Assembly: GCA_002294005.1 (NCBI GenBank)
Contig: DBEH01000042.1
Location: forward strand, 1-31,051
Direction: 5' to 3'
DNA from: Firmicutes bacterium UBA911
GTDB taxonomy: Bacteria; Bacillota; Desulfotomaculia; Desulfotomaculales; Desulforudaceae
Length of the DNA stretch: 31,051 nucleotides
A model generated the notes under the pieces. The model searched no databases, was not told the DNA's origin, and saw only the letters and a list, made by a program, of their open reading frames with translations. The position numbers were made by a program, and so were the translations under genes. This document shows, in pieces, positions 6,677 through 15,542 of the stretch. How positions within the stretch are numbered: position 1 is the stretch's first letter; the number at the start of each line of letters is the position of its first letter.

Positions 6677-7969
6677 TTACTGCTCGAACAACTCCGCCTG
6701 AGCCACGGGATTAGCGCCCGTGATCGGGAACACGGCCTGCACCGTTGTCCCCCGACCCACCTCGCTCTCGATTCGCAACTGACCCCCCAGGTCCTGGACG
6801 ATTGCGGACGAAACCGCCAGCCCCAGTCCGGTTCCGGCCAGCTTGGTCGTGAAGAAGGGCCGCCGGATGTGCTCCAGGTTTTCTCGGGGAATTCCGGTAC
6901 CGGTATCCCGGAAAGAAACCCAGGCGTGGTTCTCGTCCCGGCCGAACCCAATTTCCAGCCGCCCGCCCTCCGCCATCGCCTCGACGGCATTCTTGGCGAT
7001 ACTCAAAAACACTTGCTTCAGACCACTGACCTCCCCCTTGACCAGGGGAAAGCCCTCCGGGGGCCTATCGGCCACCAGGTCGACGTCGTACAGACGGGCC
7101 TCGCCGCCGATGATGAATTTCAAGTCCTCCAATATTTTGACCAGGCTCACCCGCCGCAACTGCCTTTTCCGGTCCGGGCGGGCCGGGAACAAAAAACTGC
7201 TCAGGATGGTGCTCATCCGTTCCAGTTCGGCCTGGAGCTTATTCAACAACTCCTGCCACCTGGCCTCATCACCCGTCAGGCTGAAGAGCTGGATGGAACC
7301 GATCGCGGCCGCCAAGGGATTGCGCAGTTCATGGGCCAGGCCGGCCGCGACCTCGCCGGCGGTGGCCAGTTTCTCCCAGTCCCGGATCTTCCGGCGCAGG
7401 ACAACCGTCTCCGTGGCGTCCTCAAACACTATGATGGCGCCCGTCACCGAGCCGTCCTCCCGCCGCAGCGGAACGGCGTCCCAACATAGGTACAGTGCAT
7501 TGTCACCCTCACCCAGAACCTCCTGCTTCCCTAGATGAGCCTCGCCGGTGGTAATGGCGTGGTGCACGGCCGCCTCCAGGCGCCGACCGAAACCCCGCCC
7601 CGCCAACGCCTGTCCGGGTTGCACCGAAATGCCCCAAGGCCCCAGGACACTCTTCAGCGCCTGGTTGACCGCCATCGCCGTGCCCTCGCGGTTGGTGACG
7701 ATAATGCCGTGGCGCAGCGAGTTCAAAAGGTTCCCGATCTGCCGCCGGCTGCCCTCGTCGAGCGGGGCCGTTTCTACGGCGACGGCCGCCTGCCTGCCGA
7801 AGGCCTCCAGCGCCGCCGCCGGCGCCTCACCATTCCCAGCTTCACCAGCTTCACCAGGTTCACCATTCGACCCCAAATCTTGTCCCACCAGATTGGAATA
7901 ATATCTTGACAGCCCGTCAGCCGACAAACCGTGACACCTCACTCCGTATGTTAACACATCCCTCCGCAC
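6677..7969 (-). CDS. Soluble PAS-containing histidine kinase
   Basis: The predicted product is 430 residues with no membrane helix, so cytoplasmic sensing is likely. A PAS domain spans about 78-195 (LRHGIIVTNREGTAMAVN), a HisKA domain follows with H213 in GLAHELRNPLAA, then an HATPase_c domain with N327 in KNAVEAM, DTGTGIP (355-361) and GTGLGLA (379-385). The first ~50 residues include a low-complexity stretch NGEPGEAGEAGNGE made by 9-base repeats. The GTG start at 7969 is uncertain; other in-frame GTGs lie within the first 30 residues. Co-transcribed with the downstream receiver protein. Confidence 0.88.
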   Translation of the reverse strand: MRRDVLTYGVRCHGLSADGLSRYYSNLVGQDLGSNGEPGEAGEAGNGEAPAAALEAFGRQAAVAVETAPLDEGSRRQIGNLLNSLRHGIIVTNREGTAMAVNQALKSVLGPWGISVQPGQALAGRGFGRRLEAAVHHAITTGEAHLGKQEVLGEGDNALYLCWDAVPLRREDGSVTGAIIVFEDATETVVLRRKIRDWEKLATAGEVAAGLAHELRNPLAAAIGSIQLFSLTGDEARWQELLNKLQAELERMSTILSSFLFPARPDRKRQLRRVSLVKILEDLKFIIGGEARLYDVDLVADRPPEGFPLVKGEVSGLKQVFLSIAKNAVEAMAEGGRLEIGFGRDENHAWVSFRDTGTGIPRENLEHIRRPFFTTKLAGTGLGLAVSSAIVQDLGGQLRIESEVGRGTTVQAVFPITGANPVAQAELFEQ

Positions 7970-8114
7970 CCAAATAGATATTTGGCAAAATCCGGTATTC
8001 TCCTCCGTCCGGCTGCAAATTTTTTCTGTCGGACTGGAAACCTTTGGTCACCAGCTCGACACATAGCGCGAGAGGCGGATTCGGCCGGCGGCTCGCTTGG
8101 GCCCGGCACCACGG

Positions 8115-8148
8115 AAAAAACCCCGGCGCCCTTTTTGCACCGGGGTTT
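8115..8148 (-). terminator. Intrinsic terminator after the SLH protein gene
   Basis: Read on the minus strand, AAACCCCGG (8140-8148) pairs with CCGGGGTTT (8118-8126) and is followed by a run of T. It lies 26 bases after the stop of the minus-strand SLH gene. Confidence 0.8.
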
Positions 8149-8173
8149 GATCCGTTCTCTTGGAAACGGGGTC

Positions 8174-10381
8174 CTAATTCCGGGACTCCAGGATCCGGAC
8201 CAGGATCTGCGCCACCTCCCCGCGGGTGACCGTGCCCGCAGGCTTGAAACGGCCGTCTTCAAGCGGGAGCAGGCCCAAGCCCACCGCCGCGGCGGCGTAA
8301 CCCTTGTCTTCCGGGGGCACGCTCCCCGCGTCCGCCGCTTCAAACCGGAACAGGGGGGCGAGCTTCGCCAGCGGGCCAAATCCTTGGGCGTTCACGAAAA
8401 GCCGCGCCGCCTGGATCCGGGTGGTCGGAGCGAGGGGCGCTAATTGGGCGGGGGTGTCCAGGAGGCCCATGGCCACCGCCCTGCGGATGAAGGGTTCGTA
8501 CCACGGGGTTCCTTCCGGCGACGGTCCCGGCTGGTGATGGCCGCCCCCGTAGGCAACAACCAGCATAGTCACCAATTCGGCGTTCTTCACCGGGTCGTCG
8601 GGCCGGAACCGGTCTCCGTCGCCGGTGACAATGCCCGCGTCGGCGAGCAGCTTGATCTCCCGCTCCGCCGCGTGCCCGGCAATGTCCGTGAAGTTCTGGA
8701 CACGCTCGACCACGGGGTTACCCTGCCGGTCCAACTCCCGGCCGGAACGGGCGTCCACCATTATGTCCGTCCGCCCGCTCAGGCGGTAGACCAGGGCGTA
8801 ACCGGGCTCCAGGCGCTCCTCCCACCACCGCGGGTACATCCGGGTGTACTCCAGAACCAGCGGGGACCGGGCCAGATAGGCAGCATTCACTTTGCCCCGG
8901 GGCACTACGCCGTCCAGATTGGGGAATACGGTGTCCCACCAGTTCAAGGTGAAGGCCGTCACTTCACCGGTATTCGTGTCCACAGTCACCGAGGAGCCGT
9001 TTTCCGGGTAGGGGATGCCGTTCACGAGGCGGGCGAATTCGAACCGGTAGGCCCGCGGCTGCGGCCCCGCGCCGCCGGGCCGGAAGTGCATCTCACGCCG
9101 GGTATGGCGCAGGACGATTTGACCGGCCTTCCCGGGGGCCAGCCGGCGCATCAAGGCCTCGGACTTCTCTTGGGCTTGGGCCTCTGTTACGTTGACTTGC
9201 GGCTCTTTCAAATACTCGTCCCGGTCCATACCCTGATAGATGTGAAAACGCAGGAATTCGCCGGAACGGGCGTCCACCGCGAGGCTCAAGTAGGCGTCCC
9301 GCTCCTTGGACTCATAGTCGAAGCTCCAGATCTTGCTGCCGGGCGCGCTCCAGTTGTAGACCAGTTCGGAGCGGGTCACGGTGAAGCCCCCGGGCGGCGG
9401 GCAGGCCGCTTCGGCCGCACGGCGGGCGGCTTCCGCGGTCAGTAGCTCCCTGGTCTCTTCGACCACCTTGATTTCTGCGGGGGAGAGCGACGGCATCATA
9501 TTCTTCGATTCCTCGCGCATTCCCATTCCCCCGTCCGCCCCGCTGTGGTACCAATCTTCAGGATCGATGAGCTTCCCGGTGAGAGCGTCCAAGAGAAAAC
9601 CACCGTCCCGCACCCGGTATACCGGATACGGCCGCTGGCCGGTATCCCGCTGACCGGGTCCGGTATACACGTACACCAATTCAAGACCTTCAAGGTCGAA
9701 GACTTGCCGCGCCCGCTCGATGCCGATCCGCCCCGACGCGGAAGGCAGCTCGGGCTCCTGGGCCCAGGAAACGTTCAGGTGCTGCAACGCACCGGTTTCC
9801 CCATTGATTTCCAGCGTGATGCCGTTGTCCGCCACCGGTATGCCGCTGCTGAGCCGCTGGAAGTAGTACTGGTGGGTGACCGGGTACCCACGCGGCCCGG
9901 GGTCGGGCATCGGCCGGGCGTGCGGGGGTTCCGGCGCGAGCCGGGTCTGAGGGAGCCAATCCGGATAGAGTCTTGCGACCAGCTTTTCGGCGATCGCCTG
10001 CGCCCTCTCCCGGGTGTATTTCGGAAGCCCCCCGTATTTAGTGCCCGGGGGGTCCGGCCGATAGGAGTGCATATTCATGATCTTGCCGTCGTGCGCGTTG
10101 ACGCTGATGTGCAAGGCGCCTTCGGCCGTGCCCGACCATTCCAGGTTCCAGACCGCACAGTCCACCCCCTCCGAGAAGCCGGAGTTGAACTGGTCGAATT
10201 CCGGGGGTACGGGTATAGCCTCCTTGGCGATCTTGATCGCCTGTTCCAGAGAGACTTTCGCCCCCGCGCCGTCCGGGCCGGGTCGGGCAGTTGCCGGGGC
10301 CGCCGGCTGAAAACAGGCCCAGAGTAGAGCCAGGACCAGGGCAAGGGCCAGAGTGGGAATACGAGATGATTTCCGAATCAC
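8174..10381 (-). CDS. Secreted YcdB/YcdC-domain protein with S-layer homology repeats
   Basis: The predicted product is 735 residues. A signal peptide (about 1-32) is followed by two PepSY-like YcdB/YcdC modules (about 42-280 and 305-555), recognisable by repeated LEINGETGALQHLNVSW and VTVDTNTGEVTAFTLNWW units. Three S-layer homology repeats follow: 563-613 (FTDIAGH, ADAGIVTGDGDRFRPDDPV) and two more divergent ones at about 626-675 and 678-733. SLH repeats anchor proteins to secondary wall polymer, so this is a cell-surface protein; the YcdB function is not established. The GTG start at 10381 follows AAGGAGG. It lies 80 bases after the 3D-domain gene on the same strand and ends at a strong terminator, so the two may share an operon. 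Confidence 0.85.
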   Translation of the reverse strand: MIRKSSRIPTLALALVLALLWACFQPAAPATARPGPDGAGAKVSLEQAIKIAKEAIPVPPEFDQFNSGFSEGVDCAVWNLEWSGTAEGALHISVNAHDGKIMNMHSYRPDPPGTKYGGLPKYTRERAQAIAEKLVARLYPDWLPQTRLAPEPPHARPMPDPGPRGYPVTHQYYFQRLSSGIPVADNGITLEINGETGALQHLNVSWAQEPELPSASGRIGIERARQVFDLEGLELVYVYTGPGQRDTGQRPYPVYRVRDGGFLLDALTGKLIDPEDWYHSGADGGMGMREESKNMMPSLSPAEIKVVEETRELLTAEAARRAAEAACPPPGGFTVTRSELVYNWSAPGSKIWSFDYESKERDAYLSLAVDARSGEFLRFHIYQGMDRDEYLKEPQVNVTEAQAQEKSEALMRRLAPGKAGQIVLRHTRREMHFRPGGAGPQPRAYRFEFARLVNGIPYPENGSSVTVDTNTGEVTAFTLNWWDTVFPNLDGVVPRGKVNAAYLARSPLVLEYTRMYPRWWEERLEPGYALVYRLSGRTDIMVDARSGRELDRQGNPVVERVQNFTDIAGHAAEREIKLLADAGIVTGDGDRFRPDDPVKNAELVTMLVVAYGGGHHQPGPSPEGTPWYEPFIRRAVAMGLLDTPAQLAPLAPTTRIQAARLFVNAQGFGPLAKLAPLFRFEAADAGSVPPEDKGYAAAAVGLGLLPLEDGRFKPAGTVTRGEVAQILVRILESRN

Positions 10382-10461
10382 GGGTAACGCCTCCTTGTCT
10401 GTATTGCCGTTTGCTGTTTAGATGACGGTCTCAGGACGGGTCCGGTTTTAGATGGGACAAG

Positions 10462-11172
10462 CTATTCTTCTATTTTCCCGATGATCTTGACGTCCACCCA
10501 GCGCCGGCCGAACTGCAGGGCTTCCTCCCTGGTGTGCATGTAGATGTCGATCCGGTTGCCCTTGATGGCCCCGCCGGTGTCCTCGGCCCGGAAGTACCCG
10601 TAGTTTTCGACGTAAACCAGTGTCTTGTAGGGGATGACCTTGGGGTCGACCGCGATCACCCCGATCCGCGGCCTGGTCATGGTCGCGGTGTAGCCGTCAC
10701 CGGTGCCGCAGTCCGGGGTGTAGACCGTGGCGAGCATTGCCAGCCACCGCCCGCCGCCCCGGTTGACCGGTTCGGCTTCCGAACGCTCCGGGGTTCGCGA
10801 ATTTACGGTTCCGGCCGACTGGTGAACGATTGGTTCCGGGGCGGGTGGGCCGGGGTCGACTTCCTGGGAACGGTCCACCCGGTCAGACAGGGATGCCTGG
10901 GGATATGCGCCCGGGGTATCCCCAGGTATCCGCTCGGGGAGCCCGCGCGAGGCACCCATGCCAGTGGGCCGGGTCGGGCCGGGCCGGGCCGGCGTGCCTG
11001 CGAGTCGGGTCGGCGGGTCGGGGGGCGCTTCGGCCACCGCCACCACCGCGGGGATCGTCGGCGGTCCGGTATCACCCCTGAGCCCGAGGAGAGCCGTGCC
11101 GCACATAAGCAGGAACACCGCCAGGCCCGAGATCAGGAAACAGGCCGCGGGAACCGCGGCTCTTTTTTTCAT
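10462..11172 (-). CDS. 3D-domain wall-associated protein
   Basis: The predicted product is 236 residues. One N-terminal membrane or signal segment (about 8-30) leads into a Pro/Arg/Gly-rich low-complexity linker (about 35-135) and a C-terminal 3D domain (about 143-232) with the family's three aspartates in AVDP, AEDTGG and RIDIYM. 3D domains occur in MltA-like lytic enzymes and Firmicute YabE/RpfB-type proteins that trim peptidoglycan; the YabE-type DUF348 and G5 parts are absent. The ATG at 11172 has no clear Shine-Dalgarno site, so the start is moderately uncertain. Upstream lies a 416-base gap with strong inverted repeats. Confidence 0.82.
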   Translation of the reverse strand: MKKRAAVPAACFLISGLAVFLLMCGTALLGLRGDTGPPTIPAVVAVAEAPPDPPTRLAGTPARPGPTRPTGMGASRGLPERIPGDTPGAYPQASLSDRVDRSQEVDPGPPAPEPIVHQSAGTVNSRTPERSEAEPVNRGGGRWLAMLATVYTPDCGTGDGYTATMTRPRIGVIAVDPKVIPYKTLVYVENYGYFRAEDTGGAIKGNRIDIYMHTREEALQFGRRWVDVKIIGKIEE

Positions 11173-11589
11173 CCGGCGCCGGCCGGACCGCCGGTGCGGT
11201 TACCCCGCCGGTGAGCGATATCCTGGCACACGTGTTCCTGTTCCGGGAGGTCAGCGTGTGCCATTCCGAGGAACTCAGAGCCAACACCCACCCGTCGATG
11301 CAGATTCCGCAAGAGGCAATAATTTACTGTTCACCCAGTTATTGTAACCTGGTGGAGCTGGTTTGGCACCCTTCCGGAAGGAGGAAATAGCTGGAATAGC
11401 TGCTGCTGAGGGCCGTTATCCAATCCGGGGACTTCCGGTCGGCCTTTTGCGCGCAGTCGGGAGTCCGTCTGCTCAAAAAGGGTAACTGGGTGTTGTCCGG
11501 TGCCGGGAGAAACGCGTCACCGCCCAGCGCCCGTAGTGATCATGCCCGTGAAGGCCCAAACAAGAGCGCGACGGACCGGTCGGTCTTGA
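11173..11589. other. Gene-free region with inverted repeats upstream of the 3D gene
   Basis: I see no gene. A perfect 8-base inverted repeat GGCACACG/CGTGTGCC (11225-11232 and 11255-11262) encloses smaller complementary segments and lies about 55 bases upstream of the 3D-gene start, where a leader RNA would be. A segment AAGGAGGAAATAGCTGGA (11379-11396) is not followed by an ORF and resembles AAAGGAGGAAAACCCTGGA at 14390-14408. I compared the region with the c-di-AMP riboswitch often found before wall-enzyme genes and did not find its conserved segments. Confidence 0.4.
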
Positions 11590-13009
11590 TTAGTGGTCGA
11601 ACGCTTTCAGCCAGAAGTCACGGATGATGCTCTGGCCGTAAGTCGTCCCGGGAACCGCCCAGCGCGCGTTCAGCCCCTGCCAGGTGGGGGCGCTCCCGCG
11701 CTGCACAAGGGCAAACCGGGGGCTCAGGAGGACCTTGCCCGGCGGCAGGGGAGCCGTCGTGGCGTAGGCCCAGAGGTGCTGGATGTGCGCCTCGACCCCG
11801 GCTTCCGGAGTGGCGAAGGTGGCGCCGTGGCGCCCCGCCTCCAGACGCACCCGGCTCGGGTCGGCCCCGTTCAGGGGTTCCCCGCCGGTCAAAACGGTGC
11901 CGGTCGCCCACAGCCCGCAATAATTATTCTGGTCGGGTTGCACCAGGCCGCCGAATTCCCAGTACCCGGTTTCCTTGGCCGCCTGGGCCAAGGCGAGGTC
12001 GCCGCGGACGCCGTACTCGGCGCCGATCCGCAGGTAGAGGTCCACCAGGTCCGGCAGCGGAATGAACACCCGCCCCATTTTCCCTTCGACCTCTGCGGGG
12101 ATCCGGGGAGCCTCGGCCTCCAGCCAGGCGCGCAGCTGGTCGGCGGTCGCGACTGCCGGCCCCAGAATGGTCAGTTCGGCGACGGCCCATTCCCGGCCGT
12201 CCGGAAGCCTGACCCGCGCTTCGTACTTTCTGAGTTCATCCAAGTCGCTCCGGAACTTATCCAGTTGGGCCGGGCTGAAGCTTTCTTCGTCCTTGCCCAG
12301 GAGTTCCGCCGTGTTGATCGGGGTGCCATCCAGCAGCCGGAGGTTGGTCCGGTACGCGGCCAGTTCCTGAAGCAGGCCGTCTTGCTGATCTACTGACCCG
12401 CTGAAGGGGGTACCCCCGGGTGCCTCCGGGTACCCCGGCGGCGGCGTGGACCTGGTTTCCCCGTGCTCCTCCGGCCCGCGGCTAAGCGGCGGGGGCTTCG
12501 GTCTGGACCGGATGGTCACCTGCCGCGCCGCGCTGTCCCAGTCCACCGCGCAGTCGAGTGCCTCGCCCAACGCCCGCAAAGGAACCACCGTCCGCCCCGC
12601 GGCGGTTACGAAGGGCTCGCCTTGGCCGGGAGAAATCTCCTTGACCCGGCCGTCCACCACGATCTGCACCGGTTTCAGGCCGCCCGTCCGGGCCGGGAGC
12701 GGCGCCGGGATACCGGCAGGTCGGCCCCCGGTGGTGATGACCACCCGCCTGGCTTCACCGACCCACTGCACTTCACGGTTCAAGCCCTCGCCGACCGCGC
12801 GCAGCGGCACGTACACCCGGTCGTCCTTGATGAACGGCTGCTGATCGGCGGCGGGAATAGCCAGGGGTACGGCGTTGATGATAACGCCGACGTTGGTGCT
12901 TACGGCCGTGGCCCCGGCCGTCCCGGACGGCGCCAGAACCAACGGCGCCAGGCACAGCAGAACGGCGGACAGGAGCGTGGCGGCAACTGGACGGTGGATA
13001 GGCCCTCAT
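11590..13009 (-). CDS. Stalk-domain glucosaminidase, N-terminus out of frame
   Basis: The main frame is open to about 12990 with a TTG start at 12942. It carries two copper-amine-oxidase-type stalk domains (FIKDDRVYVPLRAVGEGL and TAAGRTVVPLRALGEAL), a linker, and a C-terminal glucosaminidase-like domain (AQAAKETGYWEFGG, NNYCGLWATG) expected to cut peptidoglycan glycans, with Glu of AKET the likely acid. Upstream of the TTG the same frame still encodes a good signal core (ATLLSAVLLCLAPLVLA) but has no ATG/GTG/TTG before a stop. An ATG at 13009 sits one base out of frame: removing one G from the GGG at 13003-13005 gives MRPIHRPVAATLLSAVLL, a normal signal peptide. So either a one-base insertion or a sequence error lies there, or a rare start is used. 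Confidence 0.8.
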
Positions 13010-13128
13010 CCTCTCTAGGATTCGAACTAATCCGCACAAGTGCGACAGCTTACTTCATATTGGCTAACTAACCGCACTTTAACATGGTTTTCCGGTTTGT
13101 CCAATACCTTTTAGAATAAGTGTTATAA

Positions 13129-13143
13129 GCTCTGTTCCAGAGC
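13129..13143 (-). terminator. Small hairpin after the mscS-like gene
   Basis: GCTCTG (13129-13134) and CAGAGC (13138-13143) pair perfectly around a 3-base loop. On the minus strand the hairpin is followed by TTATAACACTT, so it may be a weak terminator for the MscS gene ending at 13190. Confidence 0.4.
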
Positions 13144-13189
13144 CAAAGTCTGATGAACCCGCATACTCCCATTGCCGGCAGCCGGAATA

Positions 13190-14065
13190 TTATTCGCCGA
13201 TATTCCCATTTTCCCGCCGGAACACCACCGCGCGCGGGTACGGGATTTCGATGTTCTCCCGCTCAAACTCGGCTTTGATCATCTCCCGCAGCTTGCGGGC
13301 CACGGCGAAGTGGGTCATCGGCTTACACTCGGCCATCACCCGCAGCACCACGGCGGAATCGCCGAGGCTCTGCACCCCCAGGACCGACGCCTCGCCGATG
13401 ATGTCCTCGATCTCCATCCGCAGGCGGGCCAGCAGGGCCTCCAGCACCCTGGTGGCCTCTTCGACCTTCTCCTCGTAGGCGATCCCGACGTCCACCACGG
13501 CGGCGCTGTTCTCCTTGGAGAAATTGGTGACCTGGGTGATGCTCCCGTTCGGGATGAAGTGGACTTCCCCCGTCCACTGCCTAATCCTGGTGATCCGCAG
13601 GCCAACCTCCTGAACCGTGCCGGTGAAATCGCCGATGGCCACGTAATCGCCCACGGCGTACTGGTCCTCCAAGGTGATGAAAAGCCCGCTGATCACGTCC
13701 CGCACCAGGTTCTGCGCCCCAAATCCGACCGCCAAGCCGATGATGCCGGCGCCGGCCAGCACCGGGCCGAGGTTGAAACCAAGCTGGGCAAGGACCATTA
13801 GCACCATCACGAAGTACACTACGTAGCCGACGACGCTGCCGAGCAGCGCGCTTACCGTGCCGAGCCGCCGCTCATCCAACTTGACGAGGCCCTTTTCCCG
13901 CTGCTGAAGCAGCTTCTGAATGGCCTTGCGCGCCAACCGGACGATTAGGTAGGCGGCGGCGACAACGACCAGTACCCGGACCGTCACTTCAGCCGCCCGC
14001 AGCCAAAAGGCGGCGTCCAGGAGGTACGCCTGCGTGCTCGCCCTCAGCTCTTCAAAAAAGGTCAT
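13190..14065 (-). CDS. MscS-family small-conductance mechanosensitive channel
   Basis: The predicted product is 291 residues from the ATG at 14065, which follows an AGAGGG site; an in-frame GTG lies three codons upstream. Membrane helices lie at about 22-45, 75-98 and 100-130. The pore-lining helix and following beta domain are typical: AGAGIIGLAVGFGAQNLVRDVISG, then GDYVAIGDFTGTVQEVGLR and IPNGSITQVTNFS. MscS channels open on membrane tension to release solutes at osmotic downshock. Length and layout match the short MscS class. It appears monocistronic. Confidence 0.92.
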   Translation of the reverse strand: MTFFEELRASTQAYLLDAAFWLRAAEVTVRVLVVVAAAYLIVRLARKAIQKLLQQREKGLVKLDERRLGTVSALLGSVVGYVVYFVMVLMVLAQLGFNLGPVLAGAGIIGLAVGFGAQNLVRDVISGLFITLEDQYAVGDYVAIGDFTGTVQEVGLRITRIRQWTGEVHFIPNGSITQVTNFSKENSAAVVDVGIAYEEKVEEATRVLEALLARLRMEIEDIIGEASVLGVQSLGDSAVVLRVMAECKPMTHFAVARKLREMIKAEFERENIEIPYPRAVVFRRENGNIGE

Positions 14066-14482
14066 CCCGTCCACCCTCTATTCCCCCAATCCCCAGTACT
14101 GTTTGCGGCGGCGTCCTTTTTTCCTCCTGCTTTTCCGTCCTAACGATGCGCCGCCGTCCAATTTTGGGTGTGGAATTATCATATCCCGCCTGCCGAAAGC
14201 CCCCTCACCGGGGCGCGGGTCGTGCCGCCCGCTAAAAGCCCGGCCGCATATGCCTTTCGGCCTATCGCCGTGTTACCCAAACGACCGGCATCTGGTGTTC
14301 CGCCGCCCTCCCACGGCACCGTTACCGTGCAGATATCGTGGCCTTCTTTGAGCCGCCGGTCAATCTCGGCCGTCAATCCTCGATGGCGAAAGGAGGAAAA
14401 CCCTGGATCACGTCGAATACTAACGACTAGCGAACGCAACTAGTCCAATCCCCGAGTTCACACACAGGTAGGGGGCTTTCCG
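14066..14482. other. Gene-free region before the NADAR gene
   Basis: I see no gene I can support. A minus-strand open frame at 14179-14439 lacks a ribosome site and family features. The region holds AAAGGAGGAAAACCCTGGA (14390-14408), a Shine-Dalgarno-like block without a following start, and a 6-base hairpin GACTAG/CTAGTC (14425-14430 and 14440-14445). A plausible Shine-Dalgarno for the NADAR gene (GGGGG) lies at 14471-14475. Confidence 0.4.
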
Positions 14483-14947
14483 GTGATCAGGTTTTGGAAG
14501 ACCCTTGAACCCTACGGCTTCATGAACACCGTTTCGCCCTTCGGCTTTGAGTTGGACGGCCGCTTCTGGCCGACCGTGGAACACTATTACCAGGCCGGCA
14601 AGTTCGACGAGAACGCCGAAATCACTTACACGAGCGGCAAAACCATCCCCATCCGCGAGCATGTGCGCTGCCAGGCCACCGCCAAGATGGCCGCCATTGA
14701 GGGCCGCAGGCGGGACCTACCCCTGCGGGCCGACTGGGATGCGGTTGCCGAAGACGTGATGCAAAGGGCCTTCCGGGCCAAATTCACGCAGCATCCCGAA
14801 CTAAAGGAAGAACTGCTCGCCACCGGTAACGAGGAGTTGGTGTACGACTCCCCCGATGACTACCGCTGGGGGGTCGGCAAGCAGGGTACCGGCAAGAACC
14901 GGCTCGGAGTCTTGCTGATGCGCCTGCGGGACGAGCTGCGGGCGTAA
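14483..14947 (+). CDS. NADAR-family (YbiA-like) N-glycosidase
   Basis: The predicted product is 154 residues covering a whole NADAR domain (NAD and ADP-ribose, formerly DUF1768). Marks are FMNTVSPFGFELDGRFWPTV followed by EHYYQAGKF, the aromatic/Glu-rich region that corresponds to the active site, then MQRAFRAKFTQHPELKEELLATG and YWGVG-like YRWGVGKQGTGKNRLG. Known members hydrolyse N-glycosidic bonds in riboflavin-pathway intermediates or remove ADP-ribose from guanine in DNA. The GTG start at 14483 follows GGGGG by 7 bases. No darT-like transferase or riboflavin gene is adjacent, so the substrate is open. Confidence 0.85.
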   Translation: MIRFWKTLEPYGFMNTVSPFGFELDGRFWPTVEHYYQAGKFDENAEITYTSGKTIPIREHVRCQATAKMAAIEGRRRDLPLRADWDAVAEDVMQRAFRAKFTQHPELKEELLATGNEELVYDSPDDYRWGVGKQGTGKNRLGVLLMRLRDELRA

Positions 14948-15126
14948 AGAAACGGGCCGCGGCCGGCGAAGCCGGAATGGCCCGGGCCGGTCCAGACCGT
15001 GGGCGGTCGCATACATTGTGGTAGTAACGTGACCACCAGGGAGGGCTTGAAGGTATGTACGATCAGGACCAATTCGAACACCGCCCGGAGCAACCGGCGG
15101 TACCGGCCGTACCCATCGGCCGGTAA

Positions 15127-15540
15127 GTGGAATACGCCGGTTTCTGGGTCCGGGTGGCGGCCACGATTCTGGACGGCTTCATCCTGGGCATTCCCATCAC
15201 CATTTTCGTCTCCTCCCTCTTCGGCTGGGAATGGTATACCGGCGGGGCGACCTCCGGCCGGGCCGACTTCGTGAATTTCCTGCTCTCGGTCTCCGTCACG
15301 GTCGCCTTCTGGGTGCACTGGGGCGGCAAGACGCCCGGGAAAAAGATCATGGGCATTAAGATCGTCACCTACCGGGACCGGCAGGAATTCGGCTACGGCA
15401 AGGCGCTGCTGCGCTGCCTGCTCGGCTATACGGTCAGCGCGCTCCTTTTGGGGCTGGGCTTCGTGCTGGTGGCCTTCCACAAGGAAAAGCGCGGCCTGCA
15501 CGACCTTATCGCCGGGACCTGCGTAGTCTGCGACCGGTAA
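15127..15540 (+). CDS. RDD-family membrane protein, 5' end interrupted by a stop
   Basis: The predicted product is 137 residues with three membrane helices (about 8-30, 50-66, 98-120) and RDD family marks: YAGFWVRVAATILDGFILG, GKTPGKKIMGIKIV, FHKEKRGLHDLIAGTCVV. RDD proteins are small integral membrane proteins of mostly unknown, possibly transport, function. The GTG at 15127 has no ribosome site. A well-placed ATG at 15055 with GGGAGGG 9-10 bases upstream is in the same frame and encodes a Pro-rich 23-residue lead typical of RDD proteins, but a TAA at 15124-15126 separates it from the domain. The gene may be a fresh nonsense mutant, use restart at the GTG, or carry a sequence error. Confidence 0.75.
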   Translation: MEYAGFWVRVAATILDGFILGIPITIFVSSLFGWEWYTGGATSGRADFVNFLLSVSVTVAFWVHWGGKTPGKKIMGIKIVTYRDRQEFGYGKALLRCLLGYTVSALLLGLGFVLVAFHKEKRGLHDLIAGTCVVCDR

Positions 15541-15542
15541 AA

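Noticed and set aside
7836..7866. Nine-base tandem repeats in the kinase gene (GEPGEAGEAG)
   Set aside because: Short in-frame low-complexity linker; probably replication slippage without function.
11173..11589. c-di-AMP (ydaO) riboswitch before the 3D gene
   Set aside because: Expected by gene type, but I could not find its conserved boxes on either strand.
14179..14439. Minus-strand 86-codon open frame before the NADAR gene
   Set aside because: No ribosome site, no recognisable family and an equally long opposite frame; typical of chance frames at this GC content.
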